DNA of 64,000 nt from the NCBI GenBank assembly GCA_024402135.1, contig JAKSJN010000006.1, positions 1 through 64,000 on the forward strand, given 5' to 3'. This stretch comes from Bacteroidales bacterium (GTDB taxonomy: Bacteria; Bacteroidota; Bacteroidia; Bacteroidales; UBA932). Shown piece after piece: positions 61,863 to 64,000 of this stretch (within the stretch, counting starts at the first letter, position 1; each line of letters starts with the position of its first letter). Below the pieces are notes generated by a model. The model did not search any database. It was not told where the DNA came from and saw only the letters and a program-made list of their open reading frames with translations. The translations under genes were made by a program, and so were the position numbers.

Positions 61863-62399
61863 ATGCGGATATTGGAAACAGCAAGGCTGATTCTCAGGCC
61901 TTGGCGCGAATCGGATGCCGATATGCTGTTCAGATATGCATCAGATCCGGATGTAGGGCCGCGCGCAGGATGGCCGCCACATAAATCGGTGGCTGAAAGT
62001 CTCGAAATCATCAAGACCGTCTTCTGCGGCGAAGGTATGTGGGCAGTAGAACTGAGGGACACCTCCGAGGCTATAGGATGCGTGGGGTATCTTCCTGCAT
62101 CAGACTCGAACCTCGAGATAGATAGTGACCATGCCGAGGTAGGGTACTGGATCGCGAGGCCATACTGGGGCAAGGGCCTCTGTACCGAGGCCCTGAGAGC
62201 TGTGGTAGACTACTGCTTCAACGTCAAAGGCTTTACGGTTCTATGGGGAGATTATTTCCCCGAAAATCCAGCATCCGGCCGTGTGATGGAAAAATGCGGG
62301 TTTGTCGAAACAGGATTGGAAGTGCTCTGCCCTGGCCTGGAAATCGGTGGTGACAAACCGGTCAAAGTAATGAGGCTTGACTACGCTCTGAGCGAATGA
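61863..62399 (+). CDS. GNAT acetyltransferase (RimJ/RimL type)
   Basis: A 178-residue N-acetyltransferase with LETARLILRPWRESDAD at the start, AEVGYWIARPYWGKGLCTEAL as the acetyl-CoA loop (Q/RxxGxG/A-like) and NPASGRVMEKCGFVETG near the end. These are typical of the RimJ/RimL branch that acetylates protein N-termini or small amines. ATG 61863 is preferred; a GTG at 61857 overlaps the stop codon of the BAHD gene. Third gene of the cassette, cotranscribed by position. Confidence 0.9.
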   Translation: MRILETARLILRPWRESDADMLFRYASDPDVGPRAGWPPHKSVAESLEIIKTVFCGEGMWAVELRDTSEAIGCVGYLPASDSNLEIDSDHAEVGYWIARPYWGKGLCTEALRAVVDYCFNVKGFTVLWGDYFPENPASGRVMEKCGFVETGLEVLCPGLEIGGDKPVKVMRLDYALSE

Positions 62400-62464
62400 G
62401 TCCTGTCCCCATAGTAAAGAAAGCAGATGTGGGTTGCCCATGGTAAAATAGTGAGAATATTGAC

Positions 62465-62472
62465 TATCTTTG
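62465..62472 (+). promoter_or_regulatory. -7 element of the beta-propeller gene
   Basis: TATCTTTG fits TAnnTTTG but ends only six bases before ATG 62479, so the mRNA would be almost leaderless. Confidence 0.5.
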
Positions 62473-62478
62473 CCGGGT

Positions 62479-63825
62479 ATGCGTTTTTTTAGATCAATAG
62501 TGGAGGCAATGGTGATTGCCTGCCTTGCAATGTCTTGCGGGCAGGTGACCTTTACGGAGACCGATGCTTTTCCGGATATCTTCCCGGACTATATCGGTGT
62601 GACCATTCCTGAGACAATGGCGGCTCCTGTCTTCCAGATGATTGACGGAAGAGAGTGCAAGGTGTCACAGACCGTAGAAGGTGATGTCATCTGGGTCAGT
62701 GTTTCCGCGTGGCGCAAAGGAGAAAAAAGCGGAACGTCATACAAGCCATTCCCTATCTACATTTCCCACGATCCTATCGATCCTTATATCGCGTATAGAC
62801 TCATCGAACCGTGCTACGAGAGCTGGCATGACATGGGTATATACCAGAGGGAACTTGCCTCATATAAGGAAAAGCCTATCGTGACCAACAGGGCGAATAA
62901 TAATGGCTGCATGAACTGCCACACCTTCGCTTCCGGAGATCCTGAAAAGATGGTGTTCCACGCCAGAGGACAGGGGGGAGGCACGGTTTTCATCAATGCA
63001 AAGCCTTCGGGGACACAGGAATCGGTCAGGCTGATCAACCTCGCTCAGACAGGACCTGGAAAGCAGGGCGCATATACTGCGTGGAATCCTGATGGCCGCC
63101 ATCTGGTCTTCTCGTCAAATACAACACATCAGAGTTTCTACACATCGTCGCTCCAGCAGATCGAGGTATATGACAATGCCTCCGATATCATCATGATGGA
63201 TCTTGAGACCGATGAGATTACGGTGCCGATCGAGACTGAAGACGAACTCGAGACGTTCCCGGCATGGTCTCCGGATGGAAAGACACTATATTACTGTTCT
63301 GCCCACGATCCGGGCAATCATCCTTTCAACCGCTCCGAGGTAAGGTATCGTCTGATGTCCATGGCGTTTGAAGACGGACATTTTGCTGAGCCACAGACAG
63401 TCATTGACATAGACAGCCTTTCAGTATCCTTCCCTCGTGTATGTGGCAACAGGATTCTGTTCACGGCGTCATCGTTCGGTACATTCCCGATCTGGCATGA
63501 TGAGGCAGACATCTGGATGCTTGACCTCAGCGACGGCAGTGTCCGACCGGTAGAAGAGATCAACAGTGAGGATACGGACAGCTACCACTCGTGGTCAAGC
63601 AATGGTAAATGGGTTATTTTCTCCAGCCGAAGGATTGACGGCCGGTATACCCGACTCTTCATATCCCATTTTGAAGACGACGGAACATTTACAAAGCCTT
63701 TTCTCCTCCCGCAGAAGGATCCTAAGGAGAATCAGCTGCGACTCAAATCGTATAACATTCCAGAGTTCGTCAAGGGAGAAGTCCCGGACAGACAGGACGC
63801 TGTGGCTAAACTGTTCAGCAAATGA
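62479..63825 (+). CDS. TolB-like beta-propeller protein with CxxCH motif
   Basis: A 448-residue exported protein, probably a lipoprotein (SCG, Cys15). ATG 62479 is chosen; the in-frame TTG at 62470 lies inside the promoter motif. Residues 144-148 are CMNCH, a c-type haem-attachment motif, in an N-terminal domain of about 190 residues. After it come PD40/TolB-like propeller blades (YTAWNPDGRHLVFSS, FPAWSPDGKTLYYC, YHSWSSNGKWVIFSS). An extracytoplasmic electron-transfer or sensing role is a guess. Its stop overlaps the next gene (ATGA). Confidence 0.82.
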   Translation: MRFFRSIVEAMVIACLAMSCGQVTFTETDAFPDIFPDYIGVTIPETMAAPVFQMIDGRECKVSQTVEGDVIWVSVSAWRKGEKSGTSYKPFPIYISHDPIDPYIAYRLIEPCYESWHDMGIYQRELASYKEKPIVTNRANNNGCMNCHTFASGDPEKMVFHARGQGGGTVFINAKPSGTQESVRLINLAQTGPGKQGAYTAWNPDGRHLVFSSNTTHQSFYTSSLQQIEVYDNASDIIMMDLETDEITVPIETEDELETFPAWSPDGKTLYYCSAHDPGNHPFNRSEVRYRLMSMAFEDGHFAEPQTVIDIDSLSVSFPRVCGNRILFTASSFGTFPIWHDEADIWMLDLSDGSVRPVEEINSEDTDSYHSWSSNGKWVIFSSRRIDGRYTRLFISHFEDDGTFTKPFLLPQKDPKENQLRLKSYNIPEFVKGEVPDRQDAVAKLFSK

Positions 63826-64000
63826 AGCTTAGAAAGGACAAGATAGTCTCAATGCTGGAATCGCTTGTTTCGCCAGTCGCCATACTGTTGACAGTATGGT
63901 ATGTCACATCACGTATTCTGCGCTACACGCTTCTCATGCAGGAGCAGAAGGGCATTTTCCTCTGGACTCCGGATTATCTGAGGCAGACGTTCTCGGATCC
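63822..64000 (+). CDS. Membrane protein, 5' part (cut by window end)
   Basis: The frame opens at ATG 63822, overlapping the previous stop codon by four bases, and runs to the window end (59 codons). The visible part starts MKLRKDKIVSML and has a hydrophobic segment SPVAILLTVWYVTSRIL, followed by LWTPDYLRQTF. A polytopic membrane protein is likely; in Bacteroidota, propeller/CxxCH genes can be paired with large DUF6057-type membrane proteins, but this short piece does not prove it. Confidence 0.6.
   Translation, partial: MKLRKDKIVSMLESLVSPVAILLTVWYVTSRILRYTLLMQEQKGIFLWTPDYLRQTFSD

Overview
The window reads as chromosomal DNA of a Bacteroidota (Bacteroidales) bacterium, probably a plant-fibre degrader of gut or rumen type. 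The evidence is: promoter-like motifs of the Bacteroidota form TAnnTTTG in front of many genes, with almost no Shine-Dalgarno sequences; a tmRNA whose tag ends in YALAA; a class III fructose-1,6-bisphosphatase, diaminopimelate dehydrogenase, and M3, M61 and S9B peptidases of the kind common in Bacteroidales; and many secreted or lipoprotein glycoside hydrolases. No phage genes, transposase or CRISPR array were seen.

Layout. 1-1840: the 3' end of tRNA-Lys, two tandem copies of a structured repeat, an HI0933-type flavoprotein and tRNA-Thr. 1927-9909 (minus): an M3 peptidase with diaminopimelate dehydrogenase, a short UvrA paralogue and a GH9 enzyme. 10100-14896: a GH127/146-type beta-L-arabinofuranosidase and a GH43. 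15715-21382: one compact pyrimidine operon, pyrC-K-D-F-E-B-I. 21456-25987 (minus): DPP-IV, an SDR dehydrogenase and GAPDH. 26110-30782: surE, lpxB, a 3'-5' exonuclease, an RlmI-like methyltransferase and a TauE/SafE permease. 30835-41065: a long one-direction run of two SGNH hydrolases, an MBOAT O-acyltransferase, GH31, a type B carboxylesterase and an M61 peptidase. 41259-56220: a xylan section with GH10 xylanase, CE1-like esterase, CotH protein, GH43, tandem GH43, GH120 beta-xylosidase and GH115 alpha-glucuronidase, with fbp in the middle. 56351-58230: tRNA-Val, a duplicated-domain lipoprotein and tmRNA. 58318-64000: a MarR/peroxidase pair, a TetR gene with a start-codon problem, a GyrI-like/BAHD-like/GNAT cassette, and a beta-propeller protein with a CxxCH haem motif.

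How the parts fit. The GH10, GH43, GH120, GH115 and CE1 enzymes together would cut the glucuronoarabinoxylan backbone, remove arabinose, (methyl)glucuronic acid and ester groups, and finish oligosaccharides to xylose. GH9, GH31 and GH127/146 extend the reach to beta-glucan or xyloglucan and arabinan or extensin glycans. No SusC/SusD pair or hybrid two-component regulator is present, so these genes form scattered small transcription units and not a classical polysaccharide utilisation locus.

The points most worth following up are a family of hairpin repeats that abut stop codons and show compensatory stem changes around a constant TGAT loop, a bacterial BAHD-like acyltransferase (a family best known from plants and fungi) in a small cassette opposite a TetR gene, and a glutathione peroxidase that has lost its central segment but keeps its cysteine and WNF motif.
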